64,000 nt of DNA from Flavobacteriaceae bacterium GSB9. GTDB taxonomy: Bacteria; Bacteroidota; Bacteroidia; Flavobacteriales; Flavobacteriaceae. Made by a program: the position numbers and the translations under genes. The stretch covers positions 3,253,501 to 3,317,500 of the forward strand of contig CP062007.1 in NCBI GenBank assembly GCA_022749295.1, read 5' to 3'. This document shows, piece after piece, positions 53,600-61,464 of this stretch (within the stretch, counting starts at the first letter, position 1; every line of letters begins with the position of its first letter). The notes below the pieces were generated by a model. The model had not been told where the DNA came from. It saw nothing but the letters and a program-made list of their open reading frames with translations, and did not search any database.

Positions 53600-54469
53600 A
53601 TGATTAAAAAAACAATTTATGCCTTAATGGCTATAGCAATGTTGACCACCGCTTGTAGTAAAGAAGACCATGGCAAAACTACAGCGCGTTTAACTTTAGA
53701 TTTAACCGGGCTTGAAGAGCTAGGAAGCGATTATGTTTACGAAGGTTGGATTATTGTAGATGGTAATCCTGTTTCAACAGGAACGTTTACTTCGGTTAAA
53801 TTTCCACAAAAATTTAATGTTGATGCTGATCTGTTGGAAGCAGCTACAACATTCGTGTTGTCCATTGAACCTTCAGACGATGCTGATCCAGCGCCCTCTA
53901 ATACAAAAATTTTGGCAGGAGATTTTTCTGGTGATAACGCAGATGTAAGTTCGTCCGGTATAGTTGGAGACTTTAGTATGTCTGCTGGAAAATATATTTT
54001 GGCTACACCTACAAATGGCCCAAATACCAATGAACTAAGTGGGGTTTGGTTTTTAGACCTTTCGAGTGGCTCGCCGTCGGTGGGGCTAGATTTGCCAGAA
54101 TTATCAAATGGCTGGAAGTATGAAGGTTGGACCGTAATTGATGGAATGCCCGTTAGCTCAGGAACGTTTACAGATGTTGCCGACTTTGATGATAACGCAA
54201 CTACAACACCATTTAAAGGTGAACTTGGCGATGGACCACCATTTCCTGGAGAAGATTATTTACAGAATGCACCATCAGGGTTAATGTTTCCAACAAATTT
54301 ACAAGGAGCAACGGTTGTAATTTCAGTAGAACCTTACCCAGATAATAGTCCTGCACCATTTACATTAAAGCCACTAGCACATATGGTTCCAAGTGATGCC
54401 GCAGACCACCAAACCTACAACATGGGGGCGGGGCCTGTTACAGTGCTTCAGGGGGCAGTAAAACGATAA
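53600..54469 (+). CDS. Lipoprotein with two RskA-C-like domains
   Basis: A 289-residue exported lipoprotein: signal peptide TIYALMAIAMLTTAC ends in a lipobox. Two homologous beta domains follow (about 25-135 and 150-285), each with Y-E-G-W-x-I-x-D-G-x-P-V-S-S/T-G-T-F and a V-x-S-I/V-E-P-x-x-D-x-x-P-A-P stretch. This resembles the C-terminal domain of anti-sigma factor RskA (Y-x-L-W-L-x-x-x-D-G-x-P-V-S-A-G-V-F, E-P-x-G-G-x-x-x-P-T). No anti-sigma zinc domain or sigma gene is present, so the fold has another, unknown function. Confidence 0.78.
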   Translation: MIKKTIYALMAIAMLTTACSKEDHGKTTARLTLDLTGLEELGSDYVYEGWIIVDGNPVSTGTFTSVKFPQKFNVDADLLEAATTFVLSIEPSDDADPAPSNTKILAGDFSGDNADVSSSGIVGDFSMSAGKYILATPTNGPNTNELSGVWFLDLSSGSPSVGLDLPELSNGWKYEGWTVIDGMPVSSGTFTDVADFDDNATTTPFKGELGDGPPFPGEDYLQNAPSGLMFPTNLQGATVVISVEPYPDNSPAPFTLKPLAHMVPSDAADHQTYNMGAGPVTVLQGAVKR

Positions 54470-54496
54470 TGGATATATGAAATAACAAAATTTGAA

Positions 54497-54528
54497 AAGG
54501 TAACGCCTAAAGAGCGTTGCCTTTTTTT
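54497..54528 (+). terminator. Terminator between lipoprotein gene and crtY
   Basis: Stem GGTAACGC / GCGTTGCC (one G-T pair) with seven T residues, between convergent genes. Confidence 0.75.
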
Positions 54529-55674
54529 CTAAAGTGTTTTAAAAAACGCTTTTATAAAGGACCATGAGAAAAGGGAATGCATTACCTTTAATTCTTCAGT
54601 AAAATTAGATTCTTCGTCTAGAAACCTGAATATCATAGTTGGTGTATTCTTTTTATAAAATCGACTAAAAATCCATTCGCCTTTGTGGTTTTCATCTTTT
54701 AGAACTTTTAGAAATACCCTATCGTAAAAACGAAAGCGTTTTTTAAATAAGCCTTTAGAGGGTAGTTGATTTAATTTTAAATTTTGAATGACTTTTGCAG
54801 TTTTCCTTTCAGTGTTTTTAAACGAATATCCTGTAGAGCCTTTTACCCAACCACCCGCCGTGCCAATTTTAGTTATTTTGCTGGTATTGAATTTGTAAAA
54901 TGGAAATGTGGTCATTGGTATTTCTCCCTTCTCAGTTTCTACAATTTCATAGGCGTCAATCTTTAAATAGTCTTTTATGTAAGCCTTCATGTACCTGTCA
55001 TAGGTCCCTTCGTTTACAACCGTATCTGTAAAATATGTAAATTCTATTAAGGCCTCAGTTTTCGAAAATGGCAAAACATACATAAAAGTACATTGATTGC
55101 CGTCCTTTAATCTGTAATCCATCATAGTAAACCTCGAATCGTCAAATGTTTCGTTATCGGTTTTTATAACCCATCCTTTAAAATGTTGAATTAAGGAAAT
55201 GTACTGTTCAGAATGGTTGAAAAACTCAGCTGAAATTCGACTGTCGAATACATGAGAAGCGGAATAGGTGTTGGTTTTTGTCTTTACAAGTATGTCGTTT
55301 GATTCTTTAACAGAGGTGACTTCTTTGCTTATAAAATGAAAATTATCACGGGTTTTGAGTTGTTTTTCTGCTTGGTTGTAAAAATCAATGGACCGGATGG
55401 TTTTATAGGTGTATGGGTGAAGCTTAAAAGGTATGGTTTCTTTAGATGAAATAATCGCTGTTTCTTTCCAATATTTAAAAACTAAAGCATTCCAGTGTGA
55501 GGGCTCGGTTTCCCAAAAACTCCAGGTTTTGTCGTTACTATTTTTTTCTGAAGGGTCGATTAATGCTATCTTTTTATCAGAAAAAAAATTATCCTCTGCC
55601 ATACGCAAAGCCAATTGTAATCCGGCCAATCCATTTCCAATGATAATGTAGTCGAAATGGACTCCTTGCGTCAT
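54529..55674 (-). CDS. crtY: Lycopene beta-cyclase (CrtY type)
   Basis: A 381-residue flavin-binding cyclase that converts lycopene to beta-carotene. N-terminal dinucleotide fold YIIIGNGLAGLQLALRM, then FWETEPSHW and the KGWVIKTDNETFDDSRFTMMDYR region; later IGTAGGWVKGSTGYSF (typical G-x-x-G-G-x-x-K-x-x-T-G-Y) is diagnostic of the CrtY/CrtL family. It is last gene of crtI-crtB-crtZ-crtY on the minus strand; its start codon shares one base with the crtZ stop. Confidence 0.93.
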   Translation of the reverse strand: MTQGVHFDYIIIGNGLAGLQLALRMAEDNFFSDKKIALIDPSEKNSNDKTWSFWETEPSHWNALVFKYWKETAIISSKETIPFKLHPYTYKTIRSIDFYNQAEKQLKTRDNFHFISKEVTSVKESNDILVKTKTNTYSASHVFDSRISAEFFNHSEQYISLIQHFKGWVIKTDNETFDDSRFTMMDYRLKDGNQCTFMYVLPFSKTEALIEFTYFTDTVVNEGTYDRYMKAYIKDYLKIDAYEIVETEKGEIPMTTFPFYKFNTSKITKIGTAGGWVKGSTGYSFKNTERKTAKVIQNLKLNQLPSKGLFKKRFRFYDRVFLKVLKDENHKGEWIFSRFYKKNTPTMIFRFLDEESNFTEELKVMHSLFSWSFIKAFFKTL

Positions 55675-56135
55675 TATGCAGTTTTACTTTTTTTGAAGTA
55701 TTTAAAGGGAACAAATAGCATCCCGAAACATTCGCTGTCTTTTTTGCCCAAATGTTTATGGTGAATTTTATGGGCGCGCCTAACACCACGAGCATACCAA
55801 TTGTTAGCGTTTCTAAAAATTTTGAAGCGTTGGTGAATAAATATATCGTGAACCAAAAAATAGGTAATGCCGTACGATAGTATACCGAGCCCTATAGGTA
55901 AGGTGAACCATACATCGTTGTATCCCCATTGGTAAAAACAAAATATGCTTACGGCCGCGTAAAACAGAAAGAAAGCATCGTTGCGCTCAAACCAACTATC
56001 GTGATCTTTTTTATGGTGATCTTTGTGCAAGTGCCATAAAAAACCGTGCATGATATACTTGTGCGTAAACCAAGCCATAAATTCCATGGTACAAAAGGTT
56101 GCCAAATAAATTAGTATCCAATAAACTGTGTGCAT
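55674..56135 (-). CDS. crtZ: Beta-carotene hydroxylase (CrtZ type)
   Basis: A 153-residue non-haem di-iron membrane hydroxylase that adds 3 and 3'-hydroxyl groups to beta-carotene giving zeaxanthin. Four histidine boxes: HKYIMH (about 22-27), HKDHHKKDH (about 36-44), HDIFIHQRF (about 94-102) and HKIHHKH (about 120-126), with four hydrophobic segments. The start lies 9 bases after the crtB stop; the stop overlaps crtY. No crtW ketolase is present. Confidence 0.92.
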   Translation of the reverse strand: MHTVYWILIYLATFCTMEFMAWFTHKYIMHGFLWHLHKDHHKKDHDSWFERNDAFFLFYAAVSIFCFYQWGYNDVWFTLPIGLGILSYGITYFLVHDIFIHQRFKIFRNANNWYARGVRRAHKIHHKHLGKKDSECFGMLFVPFKYFKKSKTA

Positions 56136-56144
56136 AGTTATAAT

Positions 56145-56984
56145 TTACAATAAATTTAATTGATATTTTACATAACTGCGCATTAAAAGCTCAATTTTTT
56201 TGGGGTTAGATACGCGTATTCTCGAATCTTTAATGTTTAAGGCGGGTGTTCTTTTTAATTTTTTTAGCAATTGATTGTAGTATCGATAAGCCATGAAAAC
56301 TCCAAATTTGGCTTCAATGGGCAGTTTTTTTATACCGCTAAGTCCTTTTTTGAAATCGGTTTCTATATCTTCAATGATTTCTAATTTTGAAGTTTCGTCT
56401 AAGTTTTTTAAATCGGTATTCGGAAAATACGTTCTTTCTAAACCTTCAAAGTCCGCTTTTAAATCCCTTAGAAAATTAACTTTTTGAAACGCCGAACCCA
56501 AAGCCATAGCAGTTTCTTTTAAATCGTCATACTTTTGTTGATTGCCCTTAACGAAGACTTTTAAGCACATGAGCCCCACGACATCGGCCGAGCCGTAGAT
56601 GTAAGCCTTGTATTCCTCATCTGTTAAATAGTTTGATTTGTACAGGTCTTGGCGCATACTTTTCATAAAGGCATCAACCAATTCTTTGTCTATACCATAT
56701 TTATGATAGGTGTGCTGAAAAGCATTAAGTATAGGGTTGAGGCTAATTTTATTTTCGAGGGCCAACTCTAAATCTTCAGAAAATCTATTAAATAGCATTT
56801 CTTTTGGATAGTCGTGAAAAGAATCGACTATTTCATCAGCAAAGCGAACAAAGCCATAAATGTTGTAAATATCGTTCCTTATATTTTTATATAGCATTTT
56901 TGTCGCTAATGAAAACGAGGTGCTGTAAGCTTTGGTGACCAACTTGCTTGATTGGTACGAAACGGTGTCGAATAGTGCTTTCAT
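56145..56984 (-). CDS. crtB: Phytoene synthase
   Basis: A 279-residue squalene/phytoene synthase that condenses two geranylgeranyl diphosphates to phytoene. Asp-rich motifs are RFADEIVDSF (first; D-E-x-x-D) and NFLRDLKADFEGLERTYFP (second; D-x-x-x-D), with YSTSFSLATKML near the N-terminus. Its start overlaps the crtI stop by four bases. With crtI it completes synthesis of lycopene. Confidence 0.95.
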   Translation of the reverse strand: MKALFDTVSYQSSKLVTKAYSTSFSLATKMLYKNIRNDIYNIYGFVRFADEIVDSFHDYPKEMLFNRFSEDLELALENKISLNPILNAFQHTYHKYGIDKELVDAFMKSMRQDLYKSNYLTDEEYKAYIYGSADVVGLMCLKVFVKGNQQKYDDLKETAMALGSAFQKVNFLRDLKADFEGLERTYFPNTDLKNLDETSKLEIIEDIETDFKKGLSGIKKLPIEAKFGVFMAYRYYNQLLKKLKRTPALNIKDSRIRVSNPKKIELLMRSYVKYQLNLL

Positions 56985-58453
56985 ACTAAAATAGGGTGGG
57001 TTTTAGTTACTAAATCGGCTACCAGTTTCCCTGAAATCAACGAAGGAGGAACACCGGGCCCTGGAACAGTTAGTTGCCCTGTAAAGAATAAATTCTCTAC
57101 GAGTTTGCTTTTTAATTTGGGTCTTAAAAAAGCGGTTTGCATTAGGGTATTGGCCATTCCGTAAGCATTGCCCTTATATGAGTTGTAATCTTTTATAAAA
57201 TCGTTTACGCAAAAGCTTTCTTTAAAAATAACATAATTTTTGATATTCTGCGATGTTAACTTTTCAAAACGGGTAATAATTTTATCGAAATAGGCTTCTC
57301 GCAATTCTGGTGTGTCGTTCAATCCTGGGGCAAGTGGAATTAAAAATATGCCGGCTTCTTTCCCTTCAGGTGCAGCGTTATTATCTGTAATGCTCGGAAA
57401 ACTTGCATAAAACAAAGGATTTTTAGGCCATTTGGGATTGTCGTATATGGCTTCAGCATGTACATCAAAATCTACATCGAAAAATAGAGTGTGATGATTA
57501 ACATTTTCTATTTTTTTGTTAAATCCAACATAGAATAGAAGCGAGGAGGGAGCGAATGTTTTCTTTTCCCAATAGGCTTCCGAGTATTGCCTGAAGTTTT
57601 TGTCTAACAAAGTTTCTGTATGGTGATAGTCTGCGCCGCTTACCGTGACATCAGAAAAGTGCTTTTCACCATTTGATATAATTCCAACAGCCTTACCATT
57701 TTCTACAATAATTTTATCTACAGGGCTTTCGGTTTTTATCTTTACGCCTAAGCTTTTTGCCAGTTTTTCTAAGGCCAAAATAACTTGGTACATGCCTTTT
57801 TTAGGGTGAAATGTACCTAAGCCAAAATCGGCATAATTCATAAAACTGTAAAAGGAGGGCGTATCGCTAGGTTTTGCGCCTAAAAACAATACGGGAAACT
57901 CTAATATTTGTACCAACCGCTCATTTTTAAACGCTTTTCTGACATCCTTTTTAATAGTGCTAAAAAACTGGTTTATTTTTTTAAATGTTGAAGGAGTAAT
58001 GAGTTCCAAAGGAGAGACCCCGGGATTGTAAACCAGGTCTTTAATGGCGATATTATAGTTGCTTTTGGCTTCATCAATAAATTTGTAAAGTTTTTTTGAA
58101 CTTCCGGGTTCTTCCTTTTCAAATACCTTGGCTATTTTTTCAATGGTATCTTCAATCGTGATAAAATCATTCTCGGCAAAGTATACGCTGTATGCTGGGC
58201 TTAATTTTTCTAAAGTGTAGTAATCTGAAGGTTTTTTATTAAAATCGGAAAAAAAACGTTCAAACACATCGGGCATCCAATACCAAGTTGGCCCGATATC
58301 AAAAGTAAAGCCTTCCTTCTTTAGTTGCCTTGCACGACCTCCAATAGTGGTGTTTTTTTCAAATATGGTAACTTCAAAACCGGCTTGTGCTAGGTAGCAG
58401 GAAGCAGCCAAAGAAGAAAAGCCAGAACCTAATATATTGACAGATGTTTTCAT
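56981..58453 (-). CDS. crtI: Phytoene desaturase (CrtI type)
   Basis: A 490-residue FAD-dependent enzyme that desaturates phytoene to lycopene. N-terminal Rossmann motif NILGSGFSSLAASCYLAQAGF and EKNTTIGGRARQL, and the C-terminal carotenoid-desaturase motif LFFTGQLTVPGPGVPPSLISGK-like block (split here: GQLTVPGPGVPPSLISG, then KLVADLV). It is the first gene of the crt operon. A TATATTTG -7 element and a TTGTTTAAC/GTTAAACAA dyad lie directly upstream; the -7 element ends just seven bases before the ATG, so the mRNA may be leaderless. Confidence 0.95.
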   Translation of the reverse strand: MKTSVNILGSGFSSLAASCYLAQAGFEVTIFEKNTTIGGRARQLKKEGFTFDIGPTWYWMPDVFERFFSDFNKKPSDYYTLEKLSPAYSVYFAENDFITIEDTIEKIAKVFEKEEPGSSKKLYKFIDEAKSNYNIAIKDLVYNPGVSPLELITPSTFKKINQFFSTIKKDVRKAFKNERLVQILEFPVLFLGAKPSDTPSFYSFMNYADFGLGTFHPKKGMYQVILALEKLAKSLGVKIKTESPVDKIIVENGKAVGIISNGEKHFSDVTVSGADYHHTETLLDKNFRQYSEAYWEKKTFAPSSLLFYVGFNKKIENVNHHTLFFDVDFDVHAEAIYDNPKWPKNPLFYASFPSITDNNAAPEGKEAGIFLIPLAPGLNDTPELREAYFDKIITRFEKLTSQNIKNYVIFKESFCVNDFIKDYNSYKGNAYGMANTLMQTAFLRPKLKSKLVENLFFTGQLTVPGPGVPPSLISGKLVADLVTKTHPILV

Positions 58454-58484
58454 TGTTTAACAAATATATAAAAAAGTTAAACAA
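58453..58484 (-). promoter_or_regulatory. crt operon promoter with operator dyad
   Basis: TTGTTTAAC (58453-58461) and GTTAAACAA (58476-58484) form a perfect 9+9 bp inverted repeat with 14-base spacer. A minus-strand TATATTTG -7 element (58461-58468) lies inside. The same GTTAAACAA occurs in front of the adjacent regulator gene (59414-59422). Confidence 0.65.
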
Positions 58485-58492
58485 TAAAAAAA

Positions 58493-59398
58493 TCAAAATG
58501 TTTTAACTAAATTTTCTATAGAATTAAAGATGCTGACCTTTTTTGGTATGCGTTGAAAATCAATATCACTATTGTTTAGCTTCTTTCCGAGTAATAAAAG
58601 GCTAGTAGTGTCTTTTTTTAAGAGAAGGTCATCAAAGTTTTCAATGTAGTCTAAAATGTCTTTCGTTTCAGGATAGACGGTAAAATAAGATATAAAAGTA
58701 ATGTCATCAAAAAACTCAAGAACACCTTTTAAGCTGTCCATTGGAACACTTTCACCAAGAAAAATAGTGTGGTAACCTTTACTTCGTAATTGATAATTGA
58801 TAAACAAAAGGCCAATGTCGTGGATTTCGTTTTCTGGTAAAAAAAGAACAATTGTCTTTGAATCTGGTCGCGGCTCTAAAATTTGAAGCCTTTCAATATT
58901 TAAGAGTATTTTTTGTTTTATATGTACCGATAGGAAATGTTCGTGTGCCGGTGTGATGGTGTCGGTTTGCCATAATAGACCGATTTCATTGAGCAATGGA
59001 AGAAACACACTGTAGAAAATTTCGCTGAAGCTTTTATTTTCCAATAGGTTGTTATAAGTACTGTAAAACAAAACTTGGTCGAAATTTATCATCGCCATTT
59101 TAAGAGCGTTTATGGCATGGTCTTCAACTTTTGCCCGAGAGGCTATTTCTCTTACTTTTATTGGAATTTCGTTGTCGTCTAAATCGGCAATTTTAGAAAT
59201 TTTTAGCCCGTTGTTGTTTAAATATGAAATATTGAGAAGCTTTTGGAGACTACCTAAGTTGTAGGTTCTAATGTTGGTATCTGTTCTGTCTGGTGTTAGG
59301 AGTTGGTAGCGTTTTTCCCAGATGCGTATCGTGTGGGCTTTAATTCCGCTGAGGTTTTCCAAATCTTTTATGCTGAAATTTACCTTAATATTGTTCAT
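58493..59398 (-). CDS. MerR-family regulator with cobalamin-binding domain (CarH/LitR-like photoreceptor)
   Basis: A 301-residue regulator. N-terminal MerR winged helix: FSIKDLENLSGIKAHTIRIWEKRY, then RTDTNIRTYNLGSLQKLL. The middle (about 75-155) is a four-helix bundle containing LLWQTDTITPAHEHFLS, exactly the W-x9-E-H cap motif of CarH. The C-terminal Rossmann-like domain has FLPENEIHDIGLLF, where E-x-H-x-x-G carries the cobalt-ligating histidine, and YHTIFLGESVP. By family knowledge, CarH tetramers bound to adenosylcobalamin repress carotenoid genes in the dark, and light breaks the Co-C bond. The location 40 bp before crtI fits. Start at ATG 59398, 12 codons or fewer inside the longer frame. 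Confidence 0.9.
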   Translation of the reverse strand: MNNIKVNFSIKDLENLSGIKAHTIRIWEKRYQLLTPDRTDTNIRTYNLGSLQKLLNISYLNNNGLKISKIADLDDNEIPIKVREIASRAKVEDHAINALKMAMINFDQVLFYSTYNNLLENKSFSEIFYSVFLPLLNEIGLLWQTDTITPAHEHFLSVHIKQKILLNIERLQILEPRPDSKTIVLFLPENEIHDIGLLFINYQLRSKGYHTIFLGESVPMDSLKGVLEFFDDITFISYFTVYPETKDILDYIENFDDLLLKKDTTSLLLLGKKLNNSDIDFQRIPKKVSIFNSIENLVKTF

Positions 59399-59403
59399 CG
59401 ATA

Positions 59404-59449
59404 CTTGTTTTAAGTTAAACAAAATTAAGTATAATTATCGAGATAATTA
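59404..59449 (-). promoter_or_regulatory. MerR regulator promoter and likely autoregulatory operator
   Basis: Minus-strand -7 TAATTTTG (59420-59427). Around and after it is TTGTTTTAA followed by GTTAAACAA (59405-59422), a near copy of the crtI dyad. Upstream is a separate 8 bp palindrome TAATTATC/GATAATTA (59432-59449, 2-base spacer). Confidence 0.55.
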
Positions 59450-59524
59450 AAGGTTGGTTAAAAAAAAGGTTTTAAAAACCAAGTTTTGAAATAGTTAATG
59501 TAGTAATCTTAAGGGTTTTAAAAG

Positions 59525-59609
59525 TGCGCACGAGAAGATTCGAACTTCCACATCCTAAACGGATACTGGCCCCTCAAGCCAGCGCGTCTACCAATTCCGC
59601 CACGTGCGC
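59525..59609 (-). tRNA. tRNA-Leu (anticodon GAG)
   Basis: 85 bases with paired acceptor ends (GCGCACG / CGTGCGC), D arm, anticodon stem CTGGC/GCCAG with loop TTGAGGG (anticodon GAG), a long variable arm as expected for a class II tRNA, and TTCGAAT in the T arm. No CCA is encoded. It reads CUC/CUU codons. Confidence 0.95.
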
Positions 59610-59631
59610 TTTTTAGAAGTGTTTAAAAATA

Positions 59632-59663
59632 AAAAAAGTTAAGCAATTTTGCTTAACTTTTTT
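59632..59663 (-). terminator. Terminator between tRNA-Lys and tRNA-Leu
   Basis: AAGTTAAGCAA with its complement TTGCTTAACTT, a 2-base loop and long A and T runs on either side. It follows tRNA-Lys on the minus strand, so the two tRNAs are likely separate transcripts. Confidence 0.8.
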
Positions 59664-59664
59664 G

Positions 59665-59737
59665 TGACCGGGCTGGGGCTCGAACCCAGGACCCTCTCCT
59701 TAAAAGGGAGATGCTCTACCAACTGAGCTACCCGGTC
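59665..59737 (-). tRNA. tRNA-Lys (anticodon TTT)
   Basis: 73 bases with GACCGGG/CCCGGTC acceptor stem, GTAGCTCAGTTGG D-arm, anticodon loop CTTTTAA (TTT) and GGTTCGAGCCC T-arm. No CCA is encoded. A consensus promoter lies upstream at 59778-59807. Confidence 0.97.
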
Positions 59738-59777
59738 TTTAATTTTGCTAGCGCTATTGTAGTGCCGTTTGCGGGTG

Positions 59778-59807
59778 CAAATATAAAACCTATTTTTAAT
59801 TAAACAA
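59778..59807 (-). promoter_or_regulatory. Consensus promoter of tRNA-Lys
   Basis: On the minus strand TTG (59805-59807), then exactly 19 bases, then TATATTTG (59778-59785). It is a full match to the Bacteroidota TTG-N19-TAnnTTTG pattern. Confidence 0.7.
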
Positions 59808-59883
59808 GCCTTTTTTAGAATAAATTTTTGTTTTTTTGTCCTGCAAATAGATATGTTTTTAATAATCAATATTTAACAAAAAA

Positions 59884-60405
59884 ATGACCATTGTATTAAT
59901 TGGATATATGGCTTCGGGAAAGTCGTCAATTGGAAAAAAATTAGCCGATAAATTAAATTATAAATTTATTGATCTGGATGATTATATAGAAGAAAAGGAG
60001 GGTATGTCCGTTAGTAAGATATTTAAAAAAAAGGGTGAAGTATATTTTAGAAAACAAGAAGCCCATTATTTAAAGAAGTTGCTCAAAAAAAATAAAGATT
60101 CGGTTTTAGCTGTTGGTGGTGGTACGCCTTGCTACACTGGAAATATGGAGCTTATACTTGGTTCAGAGCATGTTACTAGTATATATTTAACGGCTACGTT
60201 GCCCACATTAGCCAACAAGTTAATGGGAAAAAAGGCAAAGCGCCCGTTAATTGCCCATATTGAAACTTTGGATGAAATGACCGAATTTATTGGTAAACAT
60301 TTATTTGAAAGATTGCCGTTTTACGGCCAAGCTGAAGTTCACGTAAGCATAGATGGTAAAACCAAAGACGAGGTTATGGATGATGTGTTGGATAAATTAT
60401 TCTAA
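59884..60405 (+). CDS. aroK: Shikimate kinase
   Basis: A 173-residue P-loop kinase that phosphorylates shikimate at O3 in chorismate synthesis. Walker A LIGYMASGKSSIGKKLA, shikimate-binding DLDDYIEEKEGMSVSKIF and EVYFRKQEA, LAVGGGTPCY and the lid KKAKRPLI with catalytic Arg, then ERLPFYGQAE. Full length. Its 3' end overlaps the convergent phosphoribosyltransferase gene by nine bases. Confidence 0.95.
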   Translation: MTIVLIGYMASGKSSIGKKLADKLNYKFIDLDDYIEEKEGMSVSKIFKKKGEVYFRKQEAHYLKKLLKKNKDSVLAVGGGTPCYTGNMELILGSEHVTSIYLTATLPTLANKLMGKKAKRPLIAHIETLDEMTEFIGKHLFERLPFYGQAEVHVSIDGKTKDEVMDDVLDKLF

Positions 60406-60900
60406 AACCGCTTCAAAAGTCTTTCCTTCCATAACAATTTGAACATGCTCGTGCAAAGATGTTGATAACGAAATACCCTTAAAATCGGCTTTTATAGGGT
60501 ATTTTTTATGATTCCGATTAACTAATACGGCCGTTTTAAATTGTTTTAATGGTACGTTTAAAAAATGTTTTACACCGTAAATTAGTGTGGTGCCAGAATT
60601 TAAAACGTCGTCAACGAGAACAATTGATTTGTTAGTGTAATCTTTTGGAGGTATTGAGGTGGTAATGGTTTCCCAAGGATTTTTTTTGTCCATTTGTACC
60701 TTACAAAGCAAAACGTCAATATCAGATATCTTCTGTAGTGCAGATTTCAGTTTTTTTGCAAAAATATAACCGTTTTTGTCTATACCGGCCAATACAATTT
60801 CCTTTTCATTAACATTACTTTCGTATATCTGAAAAGCAATACGACGTATTTTGTTTTTTATTTCGGTGTGGTTTAAAATCACGTTATTGTTAACCGCCAT
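60397..60900 (-). CDS. Phosphoribosyltransferase family protein
   Basis: A 167-residue type I phosphoribosyltransferase. The PRPP-binding signature is VLVDDVLNSGTT (about 93-104), with an alpha/beta core before it (VLAGIDKNGYIFAKKLK) and a C-terminal hood (KYPIKADFKGISLSTSLHEHV). It is similar in size to PyrR and to hypoxanthine phosphoribosyltransferases; the substrate is not clear. It starts 29 bases after the S4-protein gene and is likely cotranscribed with it. Confidence 0.88.
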   Translation of the reverse strand: MAVNNNVILNHTEIKNKIRRIAFQIYESNVNEKEIVLAGIDKNGYIFAKKLKSALQKISDIDVLLCKVQMDKKNPWETITTSIPPKDYTNKSIVLVDDVLNSGTTLIYGVKHFLNVPLKQFKTAVLVNRNHKKYPIKADFKGISLSTSLHEHVQIVMEGKTFEAVLE

Positions 60901-60929
60901 GAGATTCTGTAAAAAATTAAAGTATAAAA

Positions 60930-61301
60930 TTACTCATTTTCGTTAGTATAATTGTCAATGTCGCGCCTATCTTTTTTTGTTGGTCTTCCGGTGCCCTTTT
61001 TTCTGTAATAGTCTTTCGAATATTTTAATAGCTCACTGGCCTCAAATTGCTCTTTTGGAGTGGTGTCAACACGATAGATATCAACCAATTTAGCACCCAC
61101 CCGGCTTTGTGGAATATCGTTTACCTTAAGTTGGTAGTTTATTTGGTCTTTCCTCAATTCAATATGGTCTTGAGGGTAAACCTCCCTGCTGGGTTTGGCA
61201 ACATCGCCATTTACCTTTACATGCCCCTTTTTACATGCCGTTGTAGCAATACTCCTTGTTTTGTAATATCTAATACACCATAAATACTTGTCTACACGCA
61301 T
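60930..61301 (-). CDS. S4-domain RNA-binding protein (Hsp15-like)
   Basis: A 123-residue protein with an N-terminal S4 RNA-binding domain: RVDKYLWCIRYYKTRSIATTACKKGHVKVNGDVAKPSREVYPQD. The basic C-terminus (YRKKGTGRPTKKDRRDI) matches Hsp15/HslR, which binds 50S subunits carrying stalled nascent chains and recycles them. It is first gene of a two-gene transcript with the phosphoribosyltransferase. Confidence 0.9.
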   Translation of the reverse strand: MRVDKYLWCIRYYKTRSIATTACKKGHVKVNGDVAKPSREVYPQDHIELRKDQINYQLKVNDIPQSRVGAKLVDIYRVDTTPKEQFEASELLKYSKDYYRKKGTGRPTKKDRRDIDNYTNENE

Positions 61302-61464
61302 ACAATTATTAATAAAACTACGTTAATGTTTTTGCGCAAGATGTCATTAAAATTGTATCTTGCAGCCTCAAAAATAAGGAATATTAAAGACTCTTTTATT
61401 TTGAAATTGATTCTAAAATTATAGAATTGATATTTTGAGACTTTTCAGAAAAAAAATGTTTGTA

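Noticed and set aside
53600-54469. Anti-sigma factor assignment
   Set aside because: No zinc-binding anti-sigma domain, no transmembrane helix after the signal peptide, and no sigma factor gene adjacent.
59639-59869. Open frame of 76 codons on the minus strand reading RVAQLVEHLPFKERVLGSSPS
   Set aside because: It is the translation of tRNA-Lys and flanking DNA, a well-known artefact.
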